A stretch of DNA of 64,000 bases from Streptomyces sp. NBC_00162 (lineage in GTDB: Bacteria > Actinomycetota > Actinomycetes > Streptomycetales > Streptomycetaceae). How positions within the stretch are numbered: position 1 is the first letter of the stretch; each line of letters opens with the position of its first letter. The position numbers and the translations under genes were made by a program. The notes beneath the pieces are model-generated. The model was not told the DNA's origin. It worked only from the letters and a program-made list of their open reading frames with translations, and did not search any database. Location: NCBI RefSeq assembly GCF_024611995.1, contig NZ_CP102509.1, positions 806,001-870,000 of the forward strand. Reading direction: 5' to 3'. This document shows, piece after piece, positions 27,315 through 36,578 of this stretch.

Positions 27315-28433
27315 GTGCGCATCCTGTTCACCGGCCCCGCTTCGGCGGGCCACCTGTTCCCGATGGTGCCGACCGCGCAGGCACTCCAGACCGCCGGGCA
27401 CCAGGTGCTGTTCGCCGGTTCGGCCCCGCTCGAGCAGCTTCGGCAGTCCGGCCTGCCCACCGTCGAGATCGGCGACGGCTCGACGCTGATGGAGGCTTTC
27501 CGGCGCGCCTCGGACGGCATCGATCCGCAGTTCGTCACAGACGGCAACAGCCCGGAGAACGCCGAGCGGCTGGCCGCAGCCGGTTTCGCCGAACACAGCC
27601 GGGTCACCATCGACGACCTGCTCGCGGTCGCCACCGCCTGGCGGCCGGACATCATCGTCCACGCCGCCTTCCAGGGCGCCGCACCACTGGTCTCGGCCGC
27701 ACTCGGCATACCCGCCGTAGTGCACAACTTCGGCGTGATGTCCGGCTTCAGCATGGTCGGCAGGCTCGCTGGCCTCCTGGCGGACGAATACCAGGCCCGC
27801 GAGATCGAAGGCCCGGCCACCCGCACCGTCCTCGACGTCGTACCCGCCTCCCTCGGCGGAGACGGCACCGGCTGGCGGGTCCGCTACGTCCCGTACAACG
27901 GCGGCGGCACGGTGCCCGGCGATCTCATAGCCCGTGGCTCGCGGCCCCGGATCGCCGTCACCCTCGGGACAGTGGTGACCACGTACGCGGGCGTCGGCCC
28001 GGTCGCCCGGCTGATCGCCGAGGCCGCCTCCGTCGACGCCGAGTTCCTGCTCGCCGTCGGCGACACCGACCTGAGCGCGCTCGGAACCCTTCCCGCCAAT
28101 GTCCGTCCCCTGCCCTGGGTGCCGCTGGCCCAACTGCTGGACACCGCCGACGCGGTCGTGCACCACGGCGGCGCCGGCACCATGCTCACCGCCGCCGCCC
28201 GGGGCGTCCCCCAGTTGATCCTCCCGCAGGGCGCCGACCACTTCATCAACGTCGATGCCGCGACGGGCCTGGGCTTCGCCCTCCGTGCGAGTGGTGACAG
28301 CGTGGACGCAGCCCTGCTCAGCCGCCTCCTCACGGACGAAGACCTCCGCAAGGCCGCCGCTGCCACCCAGGCCGACATCACCGCACTCCCCTCCCCCACC
28401 GACCTCGTCGCTTCCTTCGAGGCCCTCAGGTAG
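27315..28433 (+). CDS. glycosyltransferase, GT1/UGT-like (paralogue 1)
   Basis: 372 residues, GTG start after CGAGGAG. GT-B fold: N-terminal MRILFTGPASAGHLFPMVPTAQAL and a C-terminal nucleotide-sugar site VRPLPWVPLAQLLDTADAVVHHGGAGTMLTAAARGVPQLILPQGADHF, matching macrolide- and anthracycline-type antibiotic glycosyltransferases. It is closely related to the gene at 32109 (shared MRILFTGP, PYNGGGTVP, EAASVDAEFLLAVGD). No deoxysugar genes or aglycone pathway are seen in this window, so the acceptor is unknown. It converges on the kinase gene. Confidence 0.9.
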   Translation: MRILFTGPASAGHLFPMVPTAQALQTAGHQVLFAGSAPLEQLRQSGLPTVEIGDGSTLMEAFRRASDGIDPQFVTDGNSPENAERLAAAGFAEHSRVTIDDLLAVATAWRPDIIVHAAFQGAAPLVSAALGIPAVVHNFGVMSGFSMVGRLAGLLADEYQAREIEGPATRTVLDVVPASLGGDGTGWRVRYVPYNGGGTVPGDLIARGSRPRIAVTLGTVVTTYAGVGPVARLIAEAASVDAEFLLAVGDTDLSALGTLPANVRPLPWVPLAQLLDTADAVVHHGGAGTMLTAAARGVPQLILPQGADHFINVDAATGLGFALRASGDSVDAALLSRLLTDEDLRKAAAATQADITALPSPTDLVASFEALR

Positions 28434-28444
28434 GCAGCGGTGGC

Positions 28445-28522
28445 CCCAGGGGCGCGGAGAACTGCGCGACCAACCGCGCACGGCGGTGCATGGTTGGCAG
28501 CACGGCTCCCCGCGCCCCTGGG
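28445..28522. repeat. Streptomyces-type intergenic inverted repeat / bidirectional terminator
   Basis: Outer arms CCCAGGGGCGCGG (28445-28457) and its complement (28510-28522) enclose AACTGCGCGACCAACC. The GGGGCGCGGxGAACTGCGCGACC core is a repeat I recognise from many Streptomyces intergenic regions. It lies between two convergent genes, so it probably terminates both. Confidence 0.6.
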
Positions 28523-28535
28523 ATGCCCAGTACGG

Positions 28536-30016
28536 TCATACGGGCTCTTCGGCGGTCTCGGTCTCGGTTCCGGGCGCTGTCTCGGGTCCCGGGGCGGTCA
28601 GCGGCAGCAGCACCTGGAAACGGGTGTCGCCCGGTTCGGACTCGACCTGGAGGCTGCCGTGGTGCTTGTTGACGACGATCCGCCAGGAGATGTCCAGGCC
28701 GAGACCAGTGCCCTCGCCGACGGGCTTGGTGGTGAAGAACGGATCGAAGATGCGGCTGCGGATGTCCGCCGGGATGCCGGGCCCGGTGTCTCGGAACTCC
28801 ACCAGCAGCCGGTCCCCTTCCCGTGCCGTGCGGACCGTCAGCGTGCCGTCGCGGCCGGTGCTCCCGATGGCGAAGACGGCGTTGTCGATGAGGTTGGTCC
28901 ACACCTGATTCAGCTCCGCCGGGTAGGCGGGCACATCCGGCACGGAGCGGTCGTAGTCCTTGACCACCCGGACCCGCGGGCCGATCTTGCCGGACAGCAT
29001 CAGCAGGGTGCTGTCGAGGAGTTCGTGGACGTCGACGACCCGGTGCGGGGCGCGGTCGAGCTGCGAGTACTGCTTGGCGGCGTCCACGAGGTGGGAGATG
29101 CGGGTGGTGGAGTCGTCGATCTCGTCCATCAGCAGCTCGGTCTCGACGGTGTAGTTGAGCCAGCCGATCGCTCCCGGGAGGATGTCCTCGGCCACGGCCG
29201 CCGCGACCTGCTCCAGCCAGTCCGTGTCCAGCCCGGCCTGCACGAAGGTCGGTGCGATCCGCCAGCCCTCGGGGATGCCGTGGTCGTCGAGCCAGTCCGC
29301 GAGCTCGTCCTCCCGGTCGGACGCCTCCAGAGGACTCAACGCCGGTGCCTTCGCGACGCGTTCGGCGGTGCGCTCCTGGATCTCGATGAGGTCGGCGAGT
29401 GCCTCGCGGGAGTAGGGGCCATGCGCGATGACGGCCAACTTGTGCCGCATCTTGCCCACTCGTTCCCGCAGCGCCGCGGTGGCCCGGACGGCCGCCGCGG
29501 CCGGGTTGTTGAGCTCATGGGTGAGCCCCGCGGACAACGATCCGAGCGCCAGCAGCCGTTCGCGCTGTCCGATGGCCCGCTGGGTGTTCTTCGCGCCGAA
29601 GAAGAGCCCTTCCAGCAGGTGCGCGGCCATCGGGAACCATTCCTGCATGAAGTCCGCGAACGACTGCGCGGGCAGTACGAAGAACCGCGTCGGCTCGGTC
29701 ACCCGCATCGAGTTGGTGTACGTCTGCGGCACCCGGTCGCCCAGGTAGGCCTGCATGGCCCCCGCGTACACCCCGCGCTGTGAGGTCCGGCTCACCTCCA
29801 CGTCGTCGCCGCCGACCCGGCGGTACAGCACGACGGTGCCCTCGATCATCACGTAGAAGCAGGTCGCCGGGTCGCCCTCGGTGTACACCGGACCGGCCTC
29901 GAACCGCTCCACCCGCCCCTCGGCGCACAGCCGTCCGAGCTGCTCGGGGAGAGCTTTTCGAACAGGAACAGCGAGGCGATCTCCGGCGGGCTGCAGGGCA
30001 TCGCCTGCCCGCTCAT
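28536..30016 (-). CDS. sensor histidine kinase with N-terminal cyclic-nucleotide-binding-like domain, frameshift near N-terminus
   Basis: Residues ~20-140 form a cNMP-type beta-barrel (RFEAGPVYTEGDPATCFYVMIEGTVVLYRR), then the phospho-acceptor helix SLSAGLTHELNNPAAAA and an ATPase domain with N-box ELNQVWTNLIDNAVFA, G1 FRDTGPGIP and G2 GEGTGLGLDIS. The first 24 residues (MSGQAMPCSPPEIASLFLFE) start at an ATG overlapping the upstream stop (ATGA) but in another frame; one extra base in GGGG at 29946-29949 joins them as KLSPEQLGRL. It forms an operon with the regulator-reductase fusion and probably phosphorylates that receiver domain. Confidence 0.85.
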
Positions 30017-31689
30017 GACTGCTCCAGGTACCGGTGGACGAGCATGACGGCCATGGCTCCTTCTCCGACGGCGGACGCGACGCGCTTCGCGGACTCGGCG
30101 CGCGCGTCGCCCGCCACGAACACGCCGGGAATGTTGGTCTCCAGGTGGTAAGGCGGCCGGTCCAGCTCCCACTCGGCCGGCGGCCGGCCGTCCGGCGTGA
30201 GGTCCGGCCCGGCCAGGATGAAGCCGCGCTCGTCGCGCAGCACCGTGCCGTCCAGCCAGTCGGTCAGCGGAGCCGCGCCGATGAAGACGAACAGCCACTG
30301 TGCGTCGACGAGTTCGGTCCCGCCGCTCTCCACGTCCCGCAGCGTCAGCTGCTCCAGGTGCCCGTCGCCGTGGGCCGCCTCGACGACGGTCCGGGTCCGC
30401 ACCGTGATGTTCGGCGTCTCCTCGATCTGCTGGATCAGGTAGTACGACATTGACGCCCTCAGGGACTCCCCGCGCACCAGCAGCGTGACCGACTTGGCGC
30501 CCCGCGCCAGGTACACCGCCGCCTGCCCGGCGGAGTTGGCGCCGCCCACGATGTACACGTCCTGCCCCTGGCAGGAGGACGCCTCGGTGAGCGCGGAGCC
30601 GTAGTACACCCCGCAGCCGGTCAGGTCGTCGCAGCCCGGTGCCTGGAGCTGCCGGTACGACACCCCGGTCGCCAGGATGACGCTGTGGGCGGTGACCGAC
30701 GAGCCGTCGGAAAAGCGGACGACGCGCGCCGCGCCGTTGGCCTCCAGCCCCGTGACCTCGCGTGCGGTGAGGATCTCGGCGCCGAACCTGCCGGCCTGGC
30801 GGCGGGCGCGTTCGGTGAGCTGAGCGCCCGACACGCCGTCGGGGAAGCCCAGGTAGTTCTCGATGCGGGAGCTCTGCCCGGCCTGCCCGCCCGTCGCCGA
30901 CCGCTCGACCAGCACCGTCCGCAGCCCCTCGGAGGCCCCGTACACGGCCGCGCCGAGCCCGGCCGGGCCGCCGCCGATCACGACGAGGTCGTAGAAGTCG
31001 GCGACCGGCGTCGTCGCGAGCCCCACGTGGGCAGCCAGGTCGGGCGCCTCCGGCTCGATCAGCACGGTGCCGTCCGGAGTGATCACCAGGGGCAGTCGCT
31101 GTCCGTCGGTCCCGGCCGCCTCCAGCAGTCGCCGTCCCTCGGGCTCGTCGGAGGAGTACCAGCGGTACGGCACTTGGTTGCGGGCCAGGAACTCCCGCAC
31201 GTTCGAGGAACGCGCCGACCAGCGGTGCCCGACGACTTTGGTGGCGGGCACGGGCCGGTAGTCGCTGGAGCGCCAGGCCGTGAGCAGGTCGTCCACGACC
31301 GGGTAGAGCTTCTCCTCCGGCGGGTCCCACGGCTTGAGCAGGTAGTGGTCGAGGTCGACGACGTTGATCGCGTCAATCGCCGCGTTGGTGTCGGCGTACG
31401 CGGTCAGCAGCACGCGGCGCGCGCCCGGGTACACGTTGAGGGCCTGTTCGAGGAACTCGATGCCGTTCATCTGCGGCATGCGGTAGTCGGCCAGGATCAC
31501 GGCCACCAGGTCGCCCCGCAGCTTCAACTCGCGCAGCGCCTCGAGTGCGGACTCGCCGGACTCGGCGCGCACGATCCGGTACCCGGCTCCGTAGCGGCGC
31601 CGCAGGTCACGGGCGACGGCACGGGAGACTCCCGGATCGTCGTCCACGGTCAGGATGACGGTCCGCGCTGTGTCGGCGACCTGTGCCAT
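30013..31689 (-). CDS. response regulator fused to thioredoxin-reductase-like flavoprotein
   Basis: 558 residues. A receiver domain occupies 1-~130 (TVDDDPGVSRAV, phospho-Asp in ILADYRMPQMNG, conserved Lys in LLKPWDPP). Then comes a short glutaredoxin-like segment (FLARNQVPYRWYSSDEPEGR) and an FAD/NAD(P) disulphide-reductase fold: VIGGGPAGLGAAVYGASEG, GQSSRIENYLGFP, IVGGANSAGQAAVYLA, GVFVAGDARAES. The usual CxxC redox pair is absent; GCGVYYGSALTEASSC occupies that region. A phosphorelay-controlled redox or signalling role is inferred. GGGAG precedes the ATG. Confidence 0.9.
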   Translation of the reverse strand: MAQVADTARTVILTVDDDPGVSRAVARDLRRRYGAGYRIVRAESGESALEALRELKLRGDLVAVILADYRMPQMNGIEFLEQALNVYPGARRVLLTAYADTNAAIDAINVVDLDHYLLKPWDPPEEKLYPVVDDLLTAWRSSDYRPVPATKVVGHRWSARSSNVREFLARNQVPYRWYSSDEPEGRRLLEAAGTDGQRLPLVITPDGTVLIEPEAPDLAAHVGLATTPVADFYDLVVIGGGPAGLGAAVYGASEGLRTVLVERSATGGQAGQSSRIENYLGFPDGVSGAQLTERARRQAGRFGAEILTAREVTGLEANGAARVVRFSDGSSVTAHSVILATGVSYRQLQAPGCDDLTGCGVYYGSALTEASSCQGQDVYIVGGANSAGQAAVYLARGAKSVTLLVRGESLRASMSYYLIQQIEETPNITVRTRTVVEAAHGDGHLEQLTLRDVESGGTELVDAQWLFVFIGAAPLTDWLDGTVLRDERGFILAGPDLTPDGRPPAEWELDRPPYHLETNIPGVFVAGDARAESAKRVASAVGEGAMAVMLVHRYLEQS

Positions 31690-32108
31690 GCGTCTCCCAC
31701 GACCGGCTTGGACCAGCGGCGCGGCGAGCCGCCCGCGCCGGTTCCCGCCCATCGTACGTTCGTTCGTCCGGGTTCGCTCCGGGACGCCACAGATGCGAAT
31801 GTTCGCGGGGCACCGGCCGGCCCGGGGACCGTTCACGGGGTCAAGCCCGCCGTGGGGCTCCGGAGGGGCCGATGCGATCACCAGCCGTGCATCCGCGTCG
31901 GTGATCCCCTGGCGGTTCGCCGACAACCGATGGTTACCGGCCCGGTCCCGACCGGCTCGGCCCCCGCCCGGAAAGGGCCCTCGCAGAACGTCCGGTTATC
32001 GACCCCCCAGGGGGAACACAGCGCGCCTTCCCGTCAGTTCACCGGAGGGAACCGGGGCGAGCCAGCACGTCTCGTCCTCGACCGGCAGAACAACGGCAAG
32101 GAGAACCC
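31690..32108. other. long divergent intergenic region
   Basis: 419 bases between the divergent regulator-reductase gene and glycosyltransferase 2. No gene is supported. It should hold both promoters; CCCCCCAGGGGG near 32010 is the only notable short palindrome and AAGGAG at 32098 is the glycosyltransferase ribosome site. Confidence 0.4.
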
Positions 32109-33230
32109 GTGCGCATACTCTTCACCGGACCGGCCGCGGCCGGCCACCTCTTCCCGATGATCCCGACCGCGCAGGCCCTGCGCGCTGCCGGCCACGAGGT
32201 GCTGTTCGCGGGCTCGCAGCCCCTGAACCAGCTCCGCGAGGCCGGTTTCCCGATCGTCGAGATAGGCGACGGCCGCAGCATCCGGGACGTGTTCGAGCAG
32301 TCCACGGGCGAGGAGGTGCGCTACGTCGCCCCCGACATGACCCCGGACGAGATCCTCGACAGGGCGGCCCACGGCTTCGCGCTCGTTTCCCGCTCCACCG
32401 TGGACGGTCTGCTGGAGGCCGCCGACAGCTGGCGCGCCGACCTGCTGGTCTACGACTCCTTCCAGGCCTCCGCCCCGCTGGTCGCGGCCAAGCTCAAGAT
32501 CCCGTCGGTGATCCAGAATTTCGGCGTCACCTCCGGCCTTGACATGGCCGGCCGGCTCGCAGCCAACTTCACCGAGGCGTACGAGACATACGGGGTGGCC
32601 GGCCCCGCCGAGCCCACCGCGCTGAACATCGTCCCCGCCTCGCTCGGCGGCGACCCGGGCGGCCTGCGGATGCGCTACCTCCCCTACAACGGCGGCGGCA
32701 CCGTCCCCGCCGAGCTGCTCCGCCGCGGGACCCGCCCGCGCGTCGCCATCACACTGGGCACCGTGCTCACCGAGCTGGACGGCGTCCGCGCCATCGTCCG
32801 TCTGATCGAAGCCGCCGCCTCGGTGGACGCCGAGTTCCTGCTCGCCGTCGGCGACGCCGACCTCACCCCGCTCGGCACCCTCCCGGACAACGTCCGCCCA
32901 CTGCCCTGGATCCCGCTCGCGGAGCTGCTGACCGCCTCCGACGCGCTGATCCACCACGGCGGCTCCGGCACCCTGCTCACCGCCCTGCAGGCCGGCCTGC
33001 CCCAGCTCCTGCTCCCCCAGGGCGCCGACCACTTCACCAACGCCGACGCCCTCACCAAAACCGGCGCCGCCCTGCGCTCCGCCTCCGACGACGTCGACGC
33101 CACACTCCTCACCCGCCTCACCGTCGACCCGGCCCTGCGCGAGGCCGCCGCCCGTCTCCGGGCAGAGAACGCCGCCCTGCCGACCCCGGCCGAAACGGTC
33201 CCTGCCCTGGAGGCCCTGGCCGCCTCCTAG
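32109..33230 (+). CDS. glycosyltransferase, GT1/UGT-like (paralogue 2)
   Basis: 373 residues, GTG start after AAGGAG. Same architecture as the gene at 27315: MRILFTGPAAAGHLFPMIPTAQAL at the start and VRPLPWIPLAELLTASDALIHHGGSGTLLTALQAGLPQLLLPQGADHF at the donor site. The two differ most in the acceptor half (residues 60-130), suggesting duplication followed by change of acceptor. The pair flanks the redox-signalling operon. Followed by a strong terminator. Confidence 0.9.
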   Translation: MRILFTGPAAAGHLFPMIPTAQALRAAGHEVLFAGSQPLNQLREAGFPIVEIGDGRSIRDVFEQSTGEEVRYVAPDMTPDEILDRAAHGFALVSRSTVDGLLEAADSWRADLLVYDSFQASAPLVAAKLKIPSVIQNFGVTSGLDMAGRLAANFTEAYETYGVAGPAEPTALNIVPASLGGDPGGLRMRYLPYNGGGTVPAELLRRGTRPRVAITLGTVLTELDGVRAIVRLIEAAASVDAEFLLAVGDADLTPLGTLPDNVRPLPWIPLAELLTASDALIHHGGSGTLLTALQAGLPQLLLPQGADHFTNADALTKTGAALRSASDDVDATLLTRLTVDPALREAAARLRAENAALPTPAETVPALEALAAS

Positions 33231-33237
33231 GGGTTCG

Positions 33238-33288
33238 GGCACCACGGCGGCGCTCCACGGGACCCACAGGAGCTGCCGCCGTGGTGCC
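33238..33288 (+). terminator. strong hairpin terminator after glycosyltransferase 2
   Basis: GGCACCACGGCGGC pairs perfectly with its complement at 33275-33288; five more pairs (GCTCC/GGAGC) follow after a one-base bulge. Confidence 0.8.
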
Positions 33289-33625
33289 GTATGTCGATCG
33301 AACGTACGGCCGAGGCCAAATCGAGCCTGATGGGGCCGGCCCGACAGTGCCGGCAGCCACGGGACCGCAGTTCCGGACACCACCCGCGCCCGGCTCCCTG
33401 CCGGCAGCCGCGACGGTGCGCCCGTGGATCTTGGCCCCAAAGATCAAGGAACGGCGCCCCCGGGGGACACCCGTCAGATCCGGGAACGCCGCCGCCCTCA
33501 TGTGATCAAACGCCTGGTCAGCGGCATCTGTCCGGTTCTCACCAAGTGGCGAGTTCGGCCCGATGATCTTCCGCCGTCGGATGCGTAGCGTCACCGGTCT
33601 GCGACGCAGGGAGGGTCTGAAGAGC
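33289..33625 (+). other. upstream region of pore-former-like gene
   Basis: About 340 bases without a convincing gene. TAGCGT near 33586 is a -10 candidate; GGGAGGG near 33610 is the probable ribosome region for the ATG at 33626, although the spacing is long. Confidence 0.35.
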
Positions 33626-34689
33626 ATGGGAAACAGCAGTGCAAGGAACGATGTGGGAACGGCCTACATCAACGACGTATTCATGCGCCATCCGCTGACC
33701 ACGCGGAATCAAGAGGAACTCGAAATCGCCGCCAGGGCCGCCGGCATCCTGCAGCGGAACCAACTGCGGAACGTACTCAAGCGGCCCCCTCAGGGAGGGG
33801 GTGAGCCGGTCGCCCCGATCGGGTTCTCCCTGAACAAGGTGCGCTACGGCGGCTTCCCGCCGGAAGAGAAGACGGCGCACGAACGCGGCTGGCGCGCCTT
33901 CATGAACGTCGGCGTACCGGTCGTCGAAGAACGCAGCGACATCCAGCAGCCCCCTCCCGACATGATCTCCAAGCAGACGTACGTCAATGGCACGGACCCG
34001 ATCAAAATCACTGTGACGGACACGGTCGAATTCTCGATTTCGAACACGATCAGCTGGTCGCTCCAAGGGAGGTGAAGCTCACCTTCGGGGCGAAGTCCAT
34101 CGCATCGCTCCAGCAGCAGCTCCAGAAGAGCATGGAGATGAAGCAGTACCAGAAGACCACCCTGCTCAACAGCAAGGACAACCAGGGCGTCAACACGGAG
34201 TCCCAGACCGAGGCGACGAGCAACACCACGTCCACGAGTTCCGTCACCGGCACCGGGGAGTTGTGGGGAGAGCTCCTCCTCGGGATCACCGGTTCCGTCA
34301 GTGGTTCGCTGACCACCGAATGGAAGCACCAGTCGTCGGTCAGTTTCGAAATCATGAGCCGGGCTGACGTCATGGCCACGACGCGGCGCCAGATCCGCCA
34401 GTTCGACTATGAATTCCCCGTCACCTTCGGCGGCTGGGTCGCCTTGTACTATCCCGAGCCGGTCGCGGTCAAGGAGACTCCGCCGCAGGCCGCCGACCCG
34501 AAGTTCTCCCGGGTCATCGCGTGGAAACTCGGCGAGGCCTCCTTCGATTCCAGCCATTTCGACCTGGCCGACGAAGGAAAGCGGTCCATGCAGAAGGGGA
34601 CGGCCGAAATCGTCGCCGTCCGTACCGGAGAACACCGGGTTTTCCAGCCTGAAGTACTCGACTACCAGAACCAGAAGCAGCCCCTCTAG
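33626..34689 (+). pseudogene. aerolysin/ETX-MTX2-like pore-forming protein candidate, frameshifted
   Basis: The first frame (33626-34075) ends VEFSISNTISWSLQGR then TGA; the second resumes at 34072 as VKLTFGAKSIASLQQQLQKS. One extra G in GGG at 34067-34069 gives WSLQGEVKLTFGAKS, a continuous ~354-residue protein. The GTG at 34072 has no room for a ribosome site, so two separate genes are unlikely. The middle is a Ser/Thr-rich, alternating stretch (TESQTEATSNTTSTSSVTGT, then a hydrophobic turn ELLLGITGSVSGSL) flanked by long strands, as in the insertion loop of aerolysin-type toxins. No signal peptide. Family assignment is by pattern only. Confidence 0.5.
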
Positions 34690-34710
34690 AAGGGGTCAGG
34701 AGGAAAGCCC

Positions 34711-35868
34711 ATGTCCTTCAAGAACATCTTCGACAACGGCGGGGACGAAGCAGGTTCCGCCGAAAAGTCCGCTCAGGCGCTCAACAAGGACACTCCGGGA
34801 GCAGGTGACGTCTCGGAGGCCGTGCGCAAGCTGGAGAGCGAGCGCGACCCGTGGCTCGTGCGCCAGACCGCGCACGGGGCGTTCGACGTCATGGGTTTCC
34901 TGGGCCCGCTCTTCCAGAGCGCCCAGGGCGTGGCCGCCGCGCAGCGCCAGGCCTCCGAAAACCCCGGTTCGGTATCCGGCATGGCCTCTGCGACCAACAA
35001 GGCGTTCGGACCGCCGAAGGTGAGCATCGGCGACGAAGACATGCCGAAGCTCGAAGACCTCTCCAAGCTCATCGCCAACAGGCGGAGCTACGCCCTCATC
35101 GCGACGAGTCTGGGGACGTCCGAAGGCGTGGCGGTCGACCCGTCGCTGAACACGGCGTACGTCGCCGACCGGGGCGGCGTGAAGCTGTCCGCGGTGAAGG
35201 TCGACACCGGCGCCCAGCGCACGGCAGCGAGCGCCTTGGGTGACATCGGCGAGGTGCAGTTGGGCGGCCAGGGCACGGCCTACTCCACCGACTACGGCGG
35301 TGCGCGCCTGCTCGAGGTGAACCTGGCCGACGGCTCGTCCCGCAAGATCGCCGACGTGGCGGGCGCGTACGGCGTCGCACTCGACGCAGCGGGCACGGCC
35401 TACGTCGCCAGCTGGCTCGACGGGCAGCTGATCGCCGTCGACCTGCCGGGCGGACAGAAGCGCACGATCGTCACCGGCCTGGGGCAGGGCATCGGCGGAG
35501 TGGCGCTGGACGGGCGGGGCAAGGCGTACATCGGCCGGAAGGACGGCGGCGGCCACCTGTACGAGGTCGACCTGGCCGCCCGTACCCACCGCGTCGTGAC
35601 CACCCTTTCCGGGGCGAGCACCATCCGCGTGGCCCTCGACGGCGCCGGCCGGGCGTACACCATCGACCACGTGAACGGGCGCCTGTACGAGATCACTCTC
35701 GCGGACGGCGCGCAGCGCGTGGTGGCCAGCGGCCTGGGGACGTGCGAGGGCCTCGCGCTGGACACCGTCAACGGCTGGATCTACGTCAGCAACCGTGACG
35801 GCCAGCTGTGGCAGATCAACCAGCGTGCCACCCAGGCGCTGGGCGGCGTCGGCAAGGTCGTGCCCTAG
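34711..35868 (+). CDS. beta-propeller (NHL/SMP-30-like) protein with helical N-terminus
   Basis: 385 residues, AGGAGG before the ATG, 21 bases after the pore-former-like gene, so probably one operon. Residues 1-110 are helical and charged (SAEKSAQALNKDTPGAGDVS, FDVMGFLGPLFQSAQGVAAA). From ~115 there are six or more propeller blades with the repeat VALDxxGxAYVxxxxxGxLxxVDL (for example VALDAAGTAYVASWLDGQLI). No signal peptide or membrane anchor. It may bind or guide the partner upstream; function unknown. Confidence 0.7.
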   Translation: MSFKNIFDNGGDEAGSAEKSAQALNKDTPGAGDVSEAVRKLESERDPWLVRQTAHGAFDVMGFLGPLFQSAQGVAAAQRQASENPGSVSGMASATNKAFGPPKVSIGDEDMPKLEDLSKLIANRRSYALIATSLGTSEGVAVDPSLNTAYVADRGGVKLSAVKVDTGAQRTAASALGDIGEVQLGGQGTAYSTDYGGARLLEVNLADGSSRKIADVAGAYGVALDAAGTAYVASWLDGQLIAVDLPGGQKRTIVTGLGQGIGGVALDGRGKAYIGRKDGGGHLYEVDLAARTHRVVTTLSGASTIRVALDGAGRAYTIDHVNGRLYEITLADGAQRVVASGLGTCEGLALDTVNGWIYVSNRDGQLWQINQRATQALGGVGKVVP

Positions 35869-35918
35869 TGCTGGAATCCTCGGGGGGTGGCCTGGGCTGT
35901 GACTCCGCCCACCCTCCC

Positions 35919-35948
35919 TTGACCAGGGAAAGAAGGGTTACCTAAGTT
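35919..35948 (+). promoter_or_regulatory. promoter of DUF6400-like gene, leaderless
   Basis: TTGACC (35919-35924), an 18-base spacer and TAAGTT (35943-35948), then 7 bases to the ATG at 35956, with no ribosome site. Confidence 0.5.
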
Positions 35949-35955
35949 CGGTGCC

Positions 35956-36240
35956 ATGGCACCCCACGACCCCATCCCTTCCCCGGACGAGCCCGACGCC
36001 TCCGGTGCGTCCGCGCTGGTCGACTTCGAGGTGGACCTCACGTCTCAGGAGGTGCTCCGGCGCGCCCAGGTGATGGAAGCCCTCGGCCCGGACTGGGATC
36101 CGGTCGAGGTGCTGCTCGGCGAGGAGGCCGCGTACGACCTCCTGTACTCCGGACTCGACGCGGAGCAGCAGCGCCTCTACGACAACCTGGTCGCGGCCGG
36201 TGTGCTGCCCGCGAGGGGAGACGGCCGTGCTGCCGCTTGA
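35956..36240 (+). CDS. DUF6400-like small acidic protein
   Basis: 94 residues, rich in Asp/Glu and Leu (ALVDFEVDLTSQEVLRRAQV, VEVLLGEEAAYDLLYSGLDAEQQRLYDNL). It looks like a small helical cytosolic protein of the DUF6400 type found in Streptomyces. Overlaps the next gene by 14 bases. Function unknown. Confidence 0.7.
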   Translation: MAPHDPIPSPDEPDASGASALVDFEVDLTSQEVLRRAQVMEALGPDWDPVEVLLGEEAAYDLLYSGLDAEQQRLYDNLVAAGVLPARGDGRAAA

Positions 36241-36484
36241 CCCGCAGGCCGACCTCGGGCGCCGCGCCTGGGTGGCCTGCCCGAATTGCGACGACGCCCA
36301 GGGCTGCGAGCCCTGCGAGCAGCGCCGGACCTGCTCCACCCACTGGCGCTACCTGCTCACCAACACCGGCAGCCTGCTCCACCTGCAGTGCCCCGCGTGT
36401 ACCCACGTCTGGGTCCACGAGAGCGGTTTCGGTGCCACCCGCTCCGTGTGGGACCGCATCGTCGGCGCTCTGCCCCGCTTCTGA
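36227..36484 (+). CDS. small Cys-rich zinc-ribbon-like protein
   Basis: 85 residues from a GTG with GGGGAG upstream, overlapping the preceding stop. Cysteine pairs CPNC...CEPC, then CST and CPAC (VACPNCDDAQGCEPCEQRRTC, LQCPACTHVW) suggest two zinc knuckles. Co-translated with the DUF6400-like gene. Function unknown. Confidence 0.65.
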   Translation: MLPLDPQADLGRRAWVACPNCDDAQGCEPCEQRRTCSTHWRYLLTNTGSLLHLQCPACTHVWVHESGFGATRSVWDRIVGALPRF

Positions 36485-36490
36485 ACCTGA

Positions 36491-36546
36491 ACGCGCGCGG
36501 GCCCCCGCTCCAGCCGGTGATCCGGCGGACGGGGGCCTGCGCGCGT
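36491..36546. terminator. bidirectional hairpin between convergent genes
   Basis: ACGCGCGCGGGCCCCCG and CGGGGGCCTGCGCGCGT pair over about 16 positions with one mismatch; an inner GCCGG/CCGGC extends the stem. Confidence 0.7.
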
Positions 36547-36578
36547 CTGCTGTGTGGGTCTGCTCTGCCGCTGGTGGC

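Noticed and set aside
32034..33440. Leftward open frame opposite glycosyltransferase 2
   Set aside because: Antisense of a well-supported gene; Gly/Gln/Arg-rich, without a ribosome site or family match.
34072..34689. Separate second gene starting at GTG 34072
   Set aside because: The only AGGGAG touches the GTG, leaving no spacing for ribosome binding, and one added G fuses it smoothly with the preceding frame.
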